From assembly GCA_018304635.1 (NCBI GenBank), contig JAGVVW010000001.1, positions 1-43,692 on the forward strand: a stretch of 43,692 nucleotides of DNA. The letters run 5' to 3'. Below, in pieces: positions 7,956-15,408 of this stretch (position 1 is its first letter; each line of letters begins with the position of its first letter). The translations under genes were made by a program, and so were the position numbers. The stretch comes from Candidatus Aenigmatarchaeota archaeon. GTDB lineage: Archaea > Aenigmatarchaeota > Aenigmatarchaeia > GW2011-AR5 > JACRMX01. The notes beneath the pieces were generated by a model that searched no databases, was not told the DNA's origin, and saw nothing but the letters and a program-made list of their open reading frames with translations.

Positions 7956-8255
7956 GTATAGTGCTCTGACAAATTAATTTTATTACACACTATTAGCGTA
8001 GTCCATCTCGTAACGAAAGGCATTGCTTCGCAATGCCAAGTTGGTAAGTTATAATCACGTATAGTAATTAATTTGTCTCGGTACTAGTTTTTTATTTTTT
8101 TGACCTGGCCATTTATAATTATTTAGCATGTCAGAAAGCTCGCTTCATTAGAAAAGCAAAAGCTTTTCCATGTGTCTGACGAAGCCCAACATTTGTACAT
8201 GGCATTTTTGAATGCAAAATAAAAATTAAGATATCAATTATCTGCGGTGATATTT
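7956..8255 (+). other. 300-bp spacer after rpl12 with hairpins and a T-tract
   Basis: No gene seen. It holds another member of the hairpin family, CGAAAGGCATTGC-TTC-GCAATGCC (8014-8037), and a separate hairpin, GAAAAGC-AAAA-GCTTTTC (8151-8168), inside an outer GTCAGA/TCTGAC pairing (8130-8135 with 8175-8180). A T-tract at 8088-8101 is annotated separately. Confidence 0.6.
8088..8101 (+). terminator. Poly-T terminator after rpl12
   Basis: TTTTTTATTTTTTT, about 130 bp past the rpl12 stop. Archaeal RNA polymerase terminates at such oligo-T runs, so this is the likely end of the ribosomal-protein transcript. Confidence 0.55.
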
Positions 8256-8675
8256 ATGTTCCGAAAAATCCACGTATTCAGAATAAAGCCTGAGCAGGAC
8301 TTGCTTAAGGGAATTATGGAATATTGTAGAGAGCATAAGATAAAATCCGGTGTTATCGTGCATATCATAGGTTCGTTAAAATATGCTAAATTAGGTTATC
8401 TGAAGAAGCTGCCTGGAAATTATATCCAGAAAAAATTCAGAGGGCCTCTGGAAATTGTAAATGGACAGGGGACAATTGCAGTTCTTGGTGATTCTATTGT
8501 ATCGCATGTACATGTGACATTGTCAGATGAAAATCGTGTTATTGCGGGGCATATGGCTGATGAAAATATTGTGTTCTCTACAGCGGAAGTTGTGTTAATC
8601 GAGACTAAGATTATTGAACGGGAAAAGGATGACTATACCGGATTAAATGAACTTAAGAAAAATTGCATGGTATGA
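8256..8675 (+). CDS. PPC (DUF296) domain protein
   Basis: A 139-aa protein consisting of a single PPC (plants and prokaryotes conserved) domain: FRIKPEQDLLKGIMEYCREHKIKSGVIVHIIGSL at the start, and the family hallmark HVHVTLSDENRVIAGHMADENIVFSTAEVVL at about residues 87-117. The HVH and GH histidines form a possible metal-binding cluster seen in stand-alone prokaryotic members; the domain is linked to DNA binding in AT-hook plant proteins, but its role in archaea is not established. The ATG at 8256 is preferred to the upstream GTG (8247) because GCGGTGAT acts as its ribosome-binding site. Confidence 0.82.
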   Translation: MFRKIHVFRIKPEQDLLKGIMEYCREHKIKSGVIVHIIGSLKYAKLGYLKKLPGNYIQKKFRGPLEIVNGQGTIAVLGDSIVSHVHVTLSDENRVIAGHMADENIVFSTAEVVLIETKIIEREKDDYTGLNELKKNCMV

Positions 8676-8724
8676 AATTTGTATGAGATTACGTGTCGTA
8701 TTGACGGTTGCAGAATCATTTAAA

Positions 8725-9048
8725 TCAGTTCTTAATCATCACCAATACCATCTTGAATTTTTTTTCTGCGCGAAGTGCGTGCGGCTTATTAGCAGGCATG
8801 ATAATCATTTCACCTTCCTTGAGATGAAATTCTTTTCCAGCTACAATAATTTCAGCTTCGCCATCAACAATAAAAACAAAAGCATCAAAAGGTGCGGTAT
8901 GCTCGCTTAATCCCTGTCCTGCATCAAAAGCAAAAAGCGTTATTGTGTTTGTTTTCCTTCGCATAAGTTCCATACTAACCACAGAACATTTTTGATAATT
9001 AATCATAGATCTGATCGGGCCAAAAACAACATTATTTTTAGTTGCCAT
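8725..9048 (-). CDS. Small single-domain cupin
   Basis: A 107-aa cupin_2 protein. Both cupin motifs are visible: motif 1 GLSEHTAPFDAFVFIVDGEAEIIVAGKEFHLKEG (about 46-79) and motif 2 GEMIIMPANKPHALRA (about 79-94), with histidines at the usual metal-binding positions (H50, H91). Small cupins of this type bind a divalent metal; substrates vary and cannot be predicted. The start is followed by an AT-rich promoter-like stretch, and the neighbours give no pathway hint. Confidence 0.85.
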   Translation of the reverse strand: MATKNNVVFGPIRSMINYQKCSVVSMELMRRKTNTITLFAFDAGQGLSEHTAPFDAFVFIVDGEAEIIVAGKEFHLKEGEMIIMPANKPHALRAEKKFKMVLVMIKN

Positions 9049-9143
9049 AATAATAAATTATATGCGGCTAATTTAAATTAAAGAGAGATCCATAAATATT
9101 AAATTTTTAATATTTTTATTTTTCCTTTTTTCATAACTGCGAT

Positions 9144-10028
9144 CTACTTCTTCTCACGTGATTTTTCACGATTCTTTTGCTTTTCAATTTCGCTTAAAGC
9201 TACAAGAGAAACTGATTCAAGATTTCCCATTATGTTTGCTGCTGATGACGGCACGATGATGAATGTTCCTTTTTCCTTTGTTGCTTCGTATAATAAATTC
9301 AGGCCCCGGAGATGAATCGGATCTGTGCCATAGATTTTTGCAGCGTCTTTGAATTTCTGGGCTGTCTGAACTTCTGAATCAGCTAAAATTATTCTTGCCT
9401 GACGCTCGCGCTCTGCCTGTGCATTCCGTGACATTGCATCCTGGAGGTCTTTAGGTATTCTTATTTCTCTTATCTCTACATTCTGGACATCCACACCCCA
9501 TGGTGCTGTCTTGTCATCTATGCTGCTTTTTAATTTTTTGTCAATTGTTTCGCGGTCGCTTAACATGTCTGAAAGCATGGTTTTTCCTATGATGTCTCTA
9601 AGGGTTGTCTGGGCAACAGAATTCACAGCATCTCTATAATCCTGCACATCAATAGCTGCTTTCTGTGCATCTTCAACCTTCCAGAATAAAACGCCGTCAA
9701 CATCTACAGGAACATTATCATTTGTAAGAGTTTCTTCAGCTGTGAATGTAGATGTTATTATTCTCATATCAACGACTTCAGGAATTGTATTTATTACTGG
9801 AATTACAAAAAACAAACCAGGACCCCTAATTCCCTGGAATTTACCAAGCCGCAGAATAACTGCCTTCTCCCACTGATTTGCAATCCGGGCAGAGGATGCA
9901 AGAATTATTGAAAGAATGATACCTGCAGCTAAAATTATGTAATTTTCTGTAAAATAGAATGCTGTAAGCGTAGCTAATAACCCGACGAGAAATATCAGAC
10001 CTGATACAGCATTTATGTTGTTTGCCAT
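9144..10028 (-). CDS. SPFH/stomatin-like membrane protein
   Basis: A 294-aa slipin-type SPFH protein. Two N-terminal hydrophobic segments (about residues 5-45) anchor it; the SPFH/band-7 domain follows (QWEKAVILRLGKFQGIRGPGLFFVIPVI, VDMRI, FWKVEDAQKAAIDVQDYRDAV), then the coiled-coil stretch DAMSRNAQAERERQARIILADSEVQTA and a short C-terminal tail. SPFH proteins assemble into membrane microdomain cages, often partnered with an NfeD protein; no NfeD gene is adjacent, although the OB-fold membrane protein at 30636 is a loose candidate. The ORF track start (10187) includes 53 unlikely residues; ATG 10028 has GGGTG 6 nt upstream. Confidence 0.9.
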   Translation of the reverse strand: MANNINAVSGLIFLVGLLATLTAFYFTENYIILAAGIILSIILASSARIANQWEKAVILRLGKFQGIRGPGLFFVIPVINTIPEVVDMRIITSTFTAEETLTNDNVPVDVDGVLFWKVEDAQKAAIDVQDYRDAVNSVAQTTLRDIIGKTMLSDMLSDRETIDKKLKSSIDDKTAPWGVDVQNVEIREIRIPKDLQDAMSRNAQAERERQARIILADSEVQTAQKFKDAAKIYGTDPIHLRGLNLLYEATKEKGTFIIVPSSAANIMGNLESVSLVALSEIEKQKNREKSREKK

Positions 10029-10150
10029 TGAAAACACCCGTGAATATATTACACGTAATGGTTTTAAAAACAAAAAATATCTGCCTGTAAAACAGTGCGG
10101 AATTAAAGATTTAAATCCGTTGCTATCTAATTTTATATGTGGTGTTATAA

Positions 10151-10336
10151 ATGGTTTTAATTGAAGAAAATGGAAAGCATATGACAACTTTTATTACTAT
10201 ATCAAATGATGAGTATGAAAGCATGAAAAGAACGCTTGATATACTGAATGATGAGGAACTAATGAGCCAAATTAATCAGTCCAGACATGCTAAAAGCAGG
10301 TCCTGGAAGGATGTTAAAAAAGAATTAGGGCTTTAG
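10151..10336 (+). CDS. RelB-like antitoxin
   Basis: A 61-aa protein with the archaeal RelB pattern: TTFITISNDEYESMKRTLDILNDEELMSQINQS...SWKDVKKELGL, i.e. a dimerising N-terminus, helices, and the toxin-wrapping C-terminal VKKELGL. An internal ATG at 10181 (MTTFITISNDEYE) is an alternative start that fits the family better, but GGTG precedes ATG 10151. Unusually, the RelE toxin gene is on the opposite strand, meeting it tail to tail with a 4-nt overlap, so the two cannot share an mRNA. Confidence 0.82.
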   Translation: MVLIEENGKHMTTFITISNDEYESMKRTLDILNDEELMSQINQSRHAKSRSWKDVKKELGL

Positions 10337-10587
10337 AAATCATCCTTATGCTTGATCGCTTCTATAGAGATTTTCTTTGAATTTTCATCAATTGTGTAAA
10401 CTATGCGAAAACTTTTTTCAAAGTAAATTTCCCAGTAGCCAGCAAGAACGCTTCTCAAAGGCTTGCCGAATGCCTGTGGATTTGTTGCCAACTTGTCTAT
10501 GCGCTTTGCAAATCTGCGTTGTAATTCCTTATCAAAACTTTTGAGTTTCTTTATCGCTGGATCTTTAATGTAAATATTATATATCAT
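10333..10587 (-). CDS. RelE/ParE-family toxin
   Basis: An 84-aa RelE-superfamily protein: YIKDPAIKKLKSFDKELQRRFAKRIDKLATNP, then FGKPLRSVLAGYWEIYFEKSFRIVYTIDENSKKISIEAIKHKDDF, the conserved strand core with the basic and aromatic residues used by mRNA-cleaving members. ATG 10587 is preferred over the GTG at 10596. It is separated from a 38-aa ORF upstream by one nucleotide, and that ORF follows the winged-HTH/MNT gene, suggesting a three-gene minus-strand operon. Its antitoxin is probably the RelB-like protein on the other strand. Confidence 0.85.
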   Translation of the reverse strand: MIYNIYIKDPAIKKLKSFDKELQRRFAKRIDKLATNPQAFGKPLRSVLAGYWEIYFEKSFRIVYTIDENSKKISIEAIKHKDDF

Positions 10588-10588
10588 T

Positions 10589-10705
10589 TCAAACACTACC
10601 CTTTACGTACTTCCATTTTTTACCTTCCGCTCGGTTCTTGAGCCACATTTTCCAGTCAGGCTTTTTCATTTTAAACACATCTCTGTGTTTGAGAGAGGTG
10701 CTCAT
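10589..10705 (-). CDS. 38-aa basic protein between MNT and RelE genes
   Basis: ORF below the track cut-off: starts MSTSLKHRDVFKMKK, then a tryptophan- and lysine-rich stretch (WKMWLKNRAEGKKWKYVKG). It begins 2 nt after the stop of the upstream MNT gene and ends one nucleotide before the RelE start, an operon-like packing that supports its reality. Nothing identifies a function; it could be a small antitoxin or an adaptor. Confidence 0.4.
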   Translation of the reverse strand: MSTSLKHRDVFKMKKPDWKMWLKNRAEGKKWKYVKGSV

Positions 10706-10707
10706 AA

Positions 10708-11292
10708 TTATGCAGGCACTTCATTTTCAAGCTCTCTCCAATACTCTACACCTATAACAATTATTTTATTTTCCTTTAATTCCTTCATAAAGGCATCTTT
10801 TTCATCAAAAAATTTCTTCCTGAAGTTATTCCATGAAAGGTAAACAGGCTCTATGCTAATACCATGTCTGCTGCTTACTAATTTCGCTTTTTTTTCTAAT
10901 TCATCATTCAATTTATTAAAAACAAAAATAACATCAAGGTCGCTCGTTTTTGTGAATGTGCCTTTCGCATATGAGCCGAAAATTATTACTATAATGGGTT
11001 TGTTCTCAAGTAAAGAAATTATATCAAAAACTGCATCACCAATAACTTTTGGAAGACTTTTCAGGCGAATGGATTCTATCTGATAGAGATATGATGTCAG
11101 ATTTCTATTTTTCCTGTTTATATAGAGCTTGAGATTTCTACCCTCATATTTTTTAGTAATAAGACCTTCCTTAAGCAATTTATCGACATGATTCTTCACA
11201 GCAGGTATACTTAACTTGAGCTTTCTTGACAGTTCGCGTATATGTATACCTTCGTTTACATATATCACTAAAAGAATATCGATCATTTCCAT
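10708..11292 (-). CDS. Winged-HTH/nucleotidyltransferase (MNT-like) protein
   Basis: A 194-aa protein with the same architecture as the 3887-4414 antitoxin: winged helix at 1-60 (IHIRELSRKLKLSIPAVKNHVDKLLKEGLI) and a nucleotidyltransferase domain with GSYAKGTFTKTSDLDVIFVF at about 107-126, all motif residues present. No HEPN gene lies next to it; instead it is followed by a 38-aa ORF and a RelE toxin. An AT-rich TATATATCATATGATATAAA stretch upstream resembles a combined TATA box and operator. It is either an orphan antitoxin or one recruited to a different toxin. Confidence 0.82.
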   Translation of the reverse strand: MEMIDILLVIYVNEGIHIRELSRKLKLSIPAVKNHVDKLLKEGLITKKYEGRNLKLYINRKNRNLTSYLYQIESIRLKSLPKVIGDAVFDIISLLENKPIIVIIFGSYAKGTFTKTSDLDVIFVFNKLNDELEKKAKLVSSRHGISIEPVYLSWNNFRKKFFDEKDAFMKELKENKIIVIGVEYWRELENEVPA

Positions 11293-11375
11293 GATATATT
11301 CTATATATCATATGATATAAAAAGGTTATCGATTCATGTTGATTTCACTTTAAACACAATACACAATAAGCAACT

Positions 11376-11528
11376 TCATCTGATGATCCTTTTCTGCTGA
11401 GAGCTCCATTCTTTATTAGGCACAGTTTTCATCCATTCAGCATACTGCTCAATAAATTTAAGCCGCTCTTCAAAGTTTCTTTGTTTCTGTTTTTTGAGTT
11501 CATCAAAATCTATATTATGAATTTTCAT
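11376..11528 (-). CDS. Small (50-aa) partner of the downstream-type nucleotidyltransferase
   Basis: A short ORF not in the track, starting MKIHNIDFDELKKQKQRN and containing FIEQYAEWMKTVPNKEW and SSQQKRII. Its ATG overlaps the stop of the nucleotidyltransferase gene (ATGA). From memory, small proteins with an NFEERLKFI...NKEWS.QQ pattern commonly accompany DUF6036-type nucleotidyltransferases in archaea, so this is probably the cognate member of a two-gene module. Confidence 0.62.
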   Translation of the reverse strand: MKIHNIDFDELKKQKQRNFEERLKFIEQYAEWMKTVPNKEWSSQQKRIIR

Positions 11529-12124
11529 AACAAATACCTTCTGAATATTCCAGATACCTTAAGTTTCTTATTGAATACACGCAGAGACTCTATATCCAGA
11601 TTATTCCTGAAAACTATATAAAGATGCTTTGCATCTTCTATATCTTTTTCACTCCCAAGGTAAAGCTTGAATGCTATCTGAAGTTCCAGTGGAGAAATAT
11701 AGAGTTCGTTTTTATTGACTATTACTTTTATTTTATCGTTAAGGGATATTTCTCCAAAAATACCCTTAGGAAATGAAAGCTCCATGTTCGGTATAACACT
11801 TCCCTTATTTGAAAATCTGATAGCATAGTTATTTTTCAGATAATTGGAATAAGCATACTTTGCGTTTTGTGCGTTCAGGCAATAAAAATTCACAGAAAGA
11901 TTATTCCAGAGGCTTTCGAATTTTTTGAACCCAATATCCTCGATAAATATATCAACATCTTCTGAAGACCTGCTTCTTCCGAAAAGAATTGATATATAAC
12001 CTGCAATTAATACATATTTTATTTTTGATTTGTTCAGTACAGATGTGAAATCTATTACAAATTTGTCAAGAAGGTTAAGCTCTTTTTCAAACTCTATTAC
12101 TGACTTGCTATACTTTATCTGCAT
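11525..12124 (-). CDS. Nucleotidyltransferase-like protein (AbiEii/DUF6036-like)
   Basis: A 199-aa protein of the nucleotidyltransferase fold. The region YVLIAGYISILFGRSRSSEDVDIFIED (about 37-63) carries the equivalent of the G(G/S)...DxD motif (EDVDIFI). The C-terminal half is helical (SPLELQIAFKLYLGSEKDIEDAKHLYIVF). Proteins of this kind occur in AbiE-like or DUF6036 toxin-antitoxin modules; the 50-aa gene overlapping its stop codon is the likely partner. A TATATATAAAAAAT box lies about 20-30 nt upstream of the ATG. Confidence 0.7.
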   Translation of the reverse strand: MQIKYSKSVIEFEKELNLLDKFVIDFTSVLNKSKIKYVLIAGYISILFGRSRSSEDVDIFIEDIGFKKFESLWNNLSVNFYCLNAQNAKYAYSNYLKNNYAIRFSNKGSVIPNMELSFPKGIFGEISLNDKIKVIVNKNELYISPLELQIAFKLYLGSEKDIEDAKHLYIVFRNNLDIESLRVFNKKLKVSGIFRRYLL

Positions 12125-12221
12125 ATGATTATAATTGTATAGCTTATTTTTTATATATACGTAATTATTATATCGTAGAAGTGTAGCCTGGATGAATAGT
12201 TTTTTAAACTTTTTACTATAG

Positions 12222-12245
12222 AAAGTATATATTTTTATATACTTT
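12222..12245. promoter_or_regulatory. 10-bp palindrome upstream of the nucleotidyltransferase module
   Basis: AAAGTATATA-TTTT-TATATACTTT is a perfect inverted repeat 35 bp after the AMMECR1 stop and about 100 bp before the nucleotidyltransferase ATG. It could be an operator of the module or an end structure of the AMMECR1 transcript. Confidence 0.45.
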
Positions 12246-12279
12246 GTATGTATGAAGGTTTAAGATAGATAGAGACACT

Positions 12280-12846
12280 CTATTCCTCAAATTTCTGCAC
12301 CACATAAATCCATATTCTTGTTTCCTTTTCATTCAGGACAGAAACAGGCAGGTCTGCTTTGGCACATAAATGCTTCAGAAACTCCTTTTTGTCAGGTAGG
12401 TCTTTCCAGACCTGAGGAAGAAAAGTTGCACTGTGATCATGATAACTTATTATTACTCCGTGCTTTCCGGGAATTATTTTTTCAATATTCGAAGCTTCTG
12501 GTTGAGTAAGCACTGAAATTTCTACATGAATATGACCAAAATCTTTTTTTATCAATGGCGGGAATCTTGGATCATGGAATGCTGCATTGACTGCGTTTGA
12601 AATTACATCACGACACAAAGGCTGATGAGCTTTGAGACTGCCAATGCAGCCGCGCAATGAACCATTTATAGTAAGCGTCACAAAACTTGCACCATTTTCC
12701 AATAACTTTTTTGGAATTTCTGTTTCAGAAATTGAAATTTTTAATAAATCATGTATATTCATGTAGTATAATATGCTTTTCCGTGCTAATTCAACCAGAT
12801 ATTTTCCATTTTCTTCAGTTAAATTAGTAGAAACCATAACAACCAT
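12280..12846 (-). CDS. AMMECR1-domain protein
   Basis: A 188-aa AMMECR1 protein. The invariant LRGCIGSL motif is at about residues 63-70, and the rest of the family pattern is present (AFHDPRFPPLIKKDF, IHVEISVLTQPE, GVIISYHDHSATFLPQVWKD...FLKHLCAKADLP). It is one of three proteins (AMMECR1, Memo, AmrS radical SAM) that co-occur in the AmmeMemoRadiSam system, whose modification target is not established. It overlaps the memo stop by 23 nt, or by 14 nt if the internal ATG at residue 4 is used. Confidence 0.93.
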   Translation of the reverse strand: MVVMVSTNLTEENGKYLVELARKSILYYMNIHDLLKISISETEIPKKLLENGASFVTLTINGSLRGCIGSLKAHQPLCRDVISNAVNAAFHDPRFPPLIKKDFGHIHVEISVLTQPEASNIEKIIPGKHGVIISYHDHSATFLPQVWKDLPDKKEFLKHLCAKADLPVSVLNEKETRIWIYVVQKFEE

Positions 12847-13618
12847 ATCCTACAACACTTTTCTTATCGCCGGCAGTGTCTCCTGATGTAGCGTAACCAA
12901 GCATCTCTCCTTTCCAGCTGTGTATTCTTGCAAGATGCATGCAGCTGAGCACTCCTGTTTTGCCGCAGGCTTCAACCCCTGCTTCAACATTTTTAATATC
13001 AAGGCTGGGGATTGCGTTGTTTGCTATTGCATCAATTTTTCGTGCTTCGTCATAAGAATGGTAATGGCTTAGATCTGTGCTTATAACCAACATATCTTTT
13101 TCTGAAATGTATTTATCCAACTCTTTGGCAAGTTTTTCAGGATTTATATGTCCTGTTAATATTGGTACAATTTTTGCTCGTGGTAACACCGCTTGAATGA
13201 AAGGAACTTGAACCTCAATTGAATGTTCTTTTTTATGAGGCTGATCCAAAAACCTAATGATATCTGAAATCGGTGAAATATAATTTTTATTTACAGCTAT
13301 AGTTCCTGATGGAGTTTCCCATGCATCTGCAGAACTCATTACGCATCCGTCAAATTCAGCATGATGACTTGGACCAATAATAATAACGTTTTGTATGCCT
13401 GATACATATTTTGAAATAATCTTATAGCCAATTGCAGCTATCTGGCCGGAATATACGTAACCTGCATGCGGTATTATGATCGCCTTTGGCTTTTCTTTTA
13501 CGCTACATTTTGCATCTTCCAGAAATCTGTTTATTTGTTTCTCCAATACTTCTTTCTCGGCTGGATAGAACATTCCCGCCACTGCTGGTTTGCGAATCAA
13601 TACATCAACGTTTTTCAT
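12824..13618 (-). CDS. Memo-family protein
   Basis: A 264-aa Memo homologue with the metal-ligand and dioxygenase-like core: IPHAGYVYSGQIAA (H51), GPSHHAEFDG, EHSIEVQVPF, STDLSHYHSYDEA and the CGKTGVLSCMHLA region. Eukaryotic Memo binds copper or iron; the archaeal enzyme is thought to act with AmrS and AMMECR1. Its N-terminal coding sequence (IRKPAVAGMFYP) is partly duplicated downstream of amrS, evidence that memo once directly followed amrS and was displaced by the Ham1-like gene that now overlaps its start by 14 nt. Confidence 0.94.
   Translation of the reverse strand: MKNVDVLIRKPAVAGMFYPAEKEVLEKQINRFLEDAKCSVKEKPKAIIIPHAGYVYSGQIAAIGYKIISKYVSGIQNVIIIGPSHHAEFDGCVMSSADAWETPSGTIAVNKNYISPISDIIRFLDQPHKKEHSIEVQVPFIQAVLPRAKIVPILTGHINPEKLAKELDKYISEKDMLVISTDLSHYHSYDEARKIDAIANNAIPSLDIKNVEAGVEACGKTGVLSCMHLARIHSWKGEMLGYATSGDTAGDKKSVVGYGCYGFY
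13572..13599. repeat. 28-bp direct repeat, copy A (start of memo)
   Basis: ATTCCCGCCACTGCTGGTTTGCGAATCA differs from copy B (14287-14314) at one position. It encodes IRKPAVAGM of Memo. Together the copies flank the Ham1-like gene. Confidence 0.85.
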
Positions 13619-14258
13619 TTTTCATCGCCAGAAATTTTATAATTTCAATGAAGTTGGGTTCTCTGTATCCGTAGATAAAATGATCATCTGCTGTCATTTC
13701 AGCCAAGGTTAAAATACTTCCAAAAGGCTGGAATATTGCATTAAAACCTCCTCCGAAATGATTATAATCATCGGAGTCTTTTTTGCCATTAGGAGTTACC
13801 CATCCTGGTCCCGGATTCCATCTCTCATTCTCTGATATATTTCCTAAAATAGATGTTATGAATGGATACACTATTTTATTTTCATCTATAAAAGCCGCAG
13901 CAGAAATTATTTTCGCTGCCCTGTTTTCAGTTCCTCTTAACTCATCTATTAAACCAGTTCTTCCTTTCTCCTTCAAGTATTTATTAGAAAATAACCCCGG
14001 TTCGTTATTTAAGTTTTGTACTATCAATATAGAATCTTCTGTAACTAATGGAACTTTTATTTTTTCGAATAAAAATACAGCACCTTTAACAGCTATATCC
14101 AGTGCAGATATCCCATTTTCTTCATATTTAGGAATGTTAAAATTTTTGTATACTGATTTTACAACAAAACCCGAATTAAGCTTGTCACAAACATATTGAA
14201 ATTGTTGTATTTTCGCTTCATTTGATGTTGCAAACCATATAGTTTTTGAATTATTCAT
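13605..14258 (-). CDS. Ham1/RdgB-like NTP pyrophosphatase
   Basis: A 217-aa Ham1-family protein, a likely house-cleaning enzyme that hydrolyses non-canonical purine NTPs (ITP/XTP) to the monophosphate. The N-terminus IWFATSNEAKIQQFQYV matches the substrate-binding (T/S)xNxxK motif; VTEDSILIVQNLNNEPGLFSNKYL corresponds to the EDSGL...PG.(Y/F)S block; FGGGFNAIFQPFGSILTLAEMT matches the (G)(Y)DP(I/V)F.P.G...TfAEm block, though GFNAIFQP replaces the usual YDPIF. It is slightly longer and more divergent than standard archaeal copies. The gene sits between amrS and memo, flanked by direct repeats, so it probably arrived by insertion. Confidence 0.82.
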   Translation of the reverse strand: MNNSKTIWFATSNEAKIQQFQYVCDKLNSGFVVKSVYKNFNIPKYEENGISALDIAVKGAVFLFEKIKVPLVTEDSILIVQNLNNEPGLFSNKYLKEKGRTGLIDELRGTENRAAKIISAAAFIDENKIVYPFITSILGNISENERWNPGPGWVTPNGKKDSDDYNHFGGGFNAIFQPFGSILTLAEMTADDHFIYGYREPNFIEIIKFLAMKNEKR

Positions 14259-14286
14259 ATATAGTAAATGTTATTTAATTATAAAT

Positions 14287-14314
14287 ATTCCTGCCACTGC
14301 TGGTTTGCGAATCA
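14287..14314. repeat. 28-bp direct repeat, copy B (memo-start relic after amrS)
   Basis: ATTCCTGCCACTGCTGGTTTGCGAATCA, copy of 13572-13599 with one mismatch. On the minus strand it reads ATG ATT CGC AAA CCA..., an orphan start of memo overlapping the amrS stop codon. Confidence 0.85.
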
Positions 14315-15343
14315 TTGCCATACCCCGGGTATATCTATTCCACACTTGCCACACTTTCCGTTTAATAAATCAACATTGCGTGCAGTGTGCCAGGTGCGCT
14401 GAATCAAAAGATTTGAACATTTTTGGCAATATGTGTTCTGATATTCACTGCTGTGAACATTTCCTGTGTATACAAAATTCAGTCCCGCTTTCCTGCCGAT
14501 TTCATATGCTTTGTTCAGCTTTTGGATTGATGTAGAATCCCTGTCCTTCATTTTATAATCCGGATGGAATGCTGATATATGCCATGGAATATTTTTATCA
14601 ATAGATGCAACAAATCCTGCAATTTGTTCAAGCTCTTCCTTAGAATCATTCTCTCCGGGAATAACCAGCGTAGTGATTTCAACCCATACTCCGGCTTTAT
14701 GTAATTTTTTAATATTATCCAGAACAGGTTCAAGTCTTGCTTTGCAGACTTTTTTATAAAAATCCGGGTTGAAAGATTTCAGGTCTATATTTATTGCGTC
14801 TAAATGTCCGAATAATCTTTCTGTAGCTTCTTTAGACATATAGCCATTTGAAACAAAAACTGTCTTAATGTTTTTTTGATGTGCAAGCTTCATTATGTCA
14901 AAGGCATATTCGAAAAATATAGACGGTTCGTTGTAAGTGAATGCTATGCTCGGAATGTTGTGTTCTGTACAATAATCGATTATTTTTTCTGGCGGAAGGT
15001 CATGACCAATGTTTTTGGGTTTCCGATATTGGCTTATATCCCAGTTCTGGCAGAATTCGCAGCTAAAATTGCAGCCGAATGTGCCCAGAGAAAATATTTT
15101 TGTTCCGGGGAAAAAATGATAGAGAGGTTTTTTTTCTATGGGATCGGTGTTTACAGAACACGGCTTTCCATATACTAAAAGCCATAACTGGCCATTGATA
15201 TTTTTTCTGACACCACAGATACCGGTCTTTCCATTCAGAATGGTGCAATAATGCGAGCATGCAGTACATTGAACTTTCTTATCCGGCAAAACCCTGTACA
15301 AAACAGCTTTTTTTCCATGAATCGTTGATTTTGTTTTATGCAT
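14312..15343 (-). CDS. amrS: AmmeMemoRadiSam-system radical SAM enzyme
   Basis: A 343-aa radical SAM protein. The 4Fe-4S motif is C91NFSC95EFC98 (CX3CX2C), the form typical of AmrS/PflA-like enzymes. An N-terminal cysteine pattern (CTACSHYC...GICGVR, about 26-46) and a C-terminal one (CQKCSNLLIQR...GKCGKCGIDIPG) could bind further metal. Conserved segments include FTYNEPSIFFEYAFD and IDLKSFNPDFYKKVC. It is the catalytic member of the AMMECR1/Memo set. Its stop overlaps the relic of memo. It is divergent from alaS with only about 65 bp between the starts. Confidence 0.95.
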   Translation of the reverse strand: MHKTKSTIHGKKAVLYRVLPDKKVQCTACSHYCTILNGKTGICGVRKNINGQLWLLVYGKPCSVNTDPIEKKPLYHFFPGTKIFSLGTFGCNFSCEFCQNWDISQYRKPKNIGHDLPPEKIIDYCTEHNIPSIAFTYNEPSIFFEYAFDIMKLAHQKNIKTVFVSNGYMSKEATERLFGHLDAINIDLKSFNPDFYKKVCKARLEPVLDNIKKLHKAGVWVEITTLVIPGENDSKEELEQIAGFVASIDKNIPWHISAFHPDYKMKDRDSTSIQKLNKAYEIGRKAGLNFVYTGNVHSSEYQNTYCQKCSNLLIQRTWHTARNVDLLNGKCGKCGIDIPGVWQ

Positions 15344-15408
15344 GATTATAATTCGTACAGAATCTTTTAAAGATGAAACCTTTTATTTCTTCTCTGATGA
15401 ATTATTTT

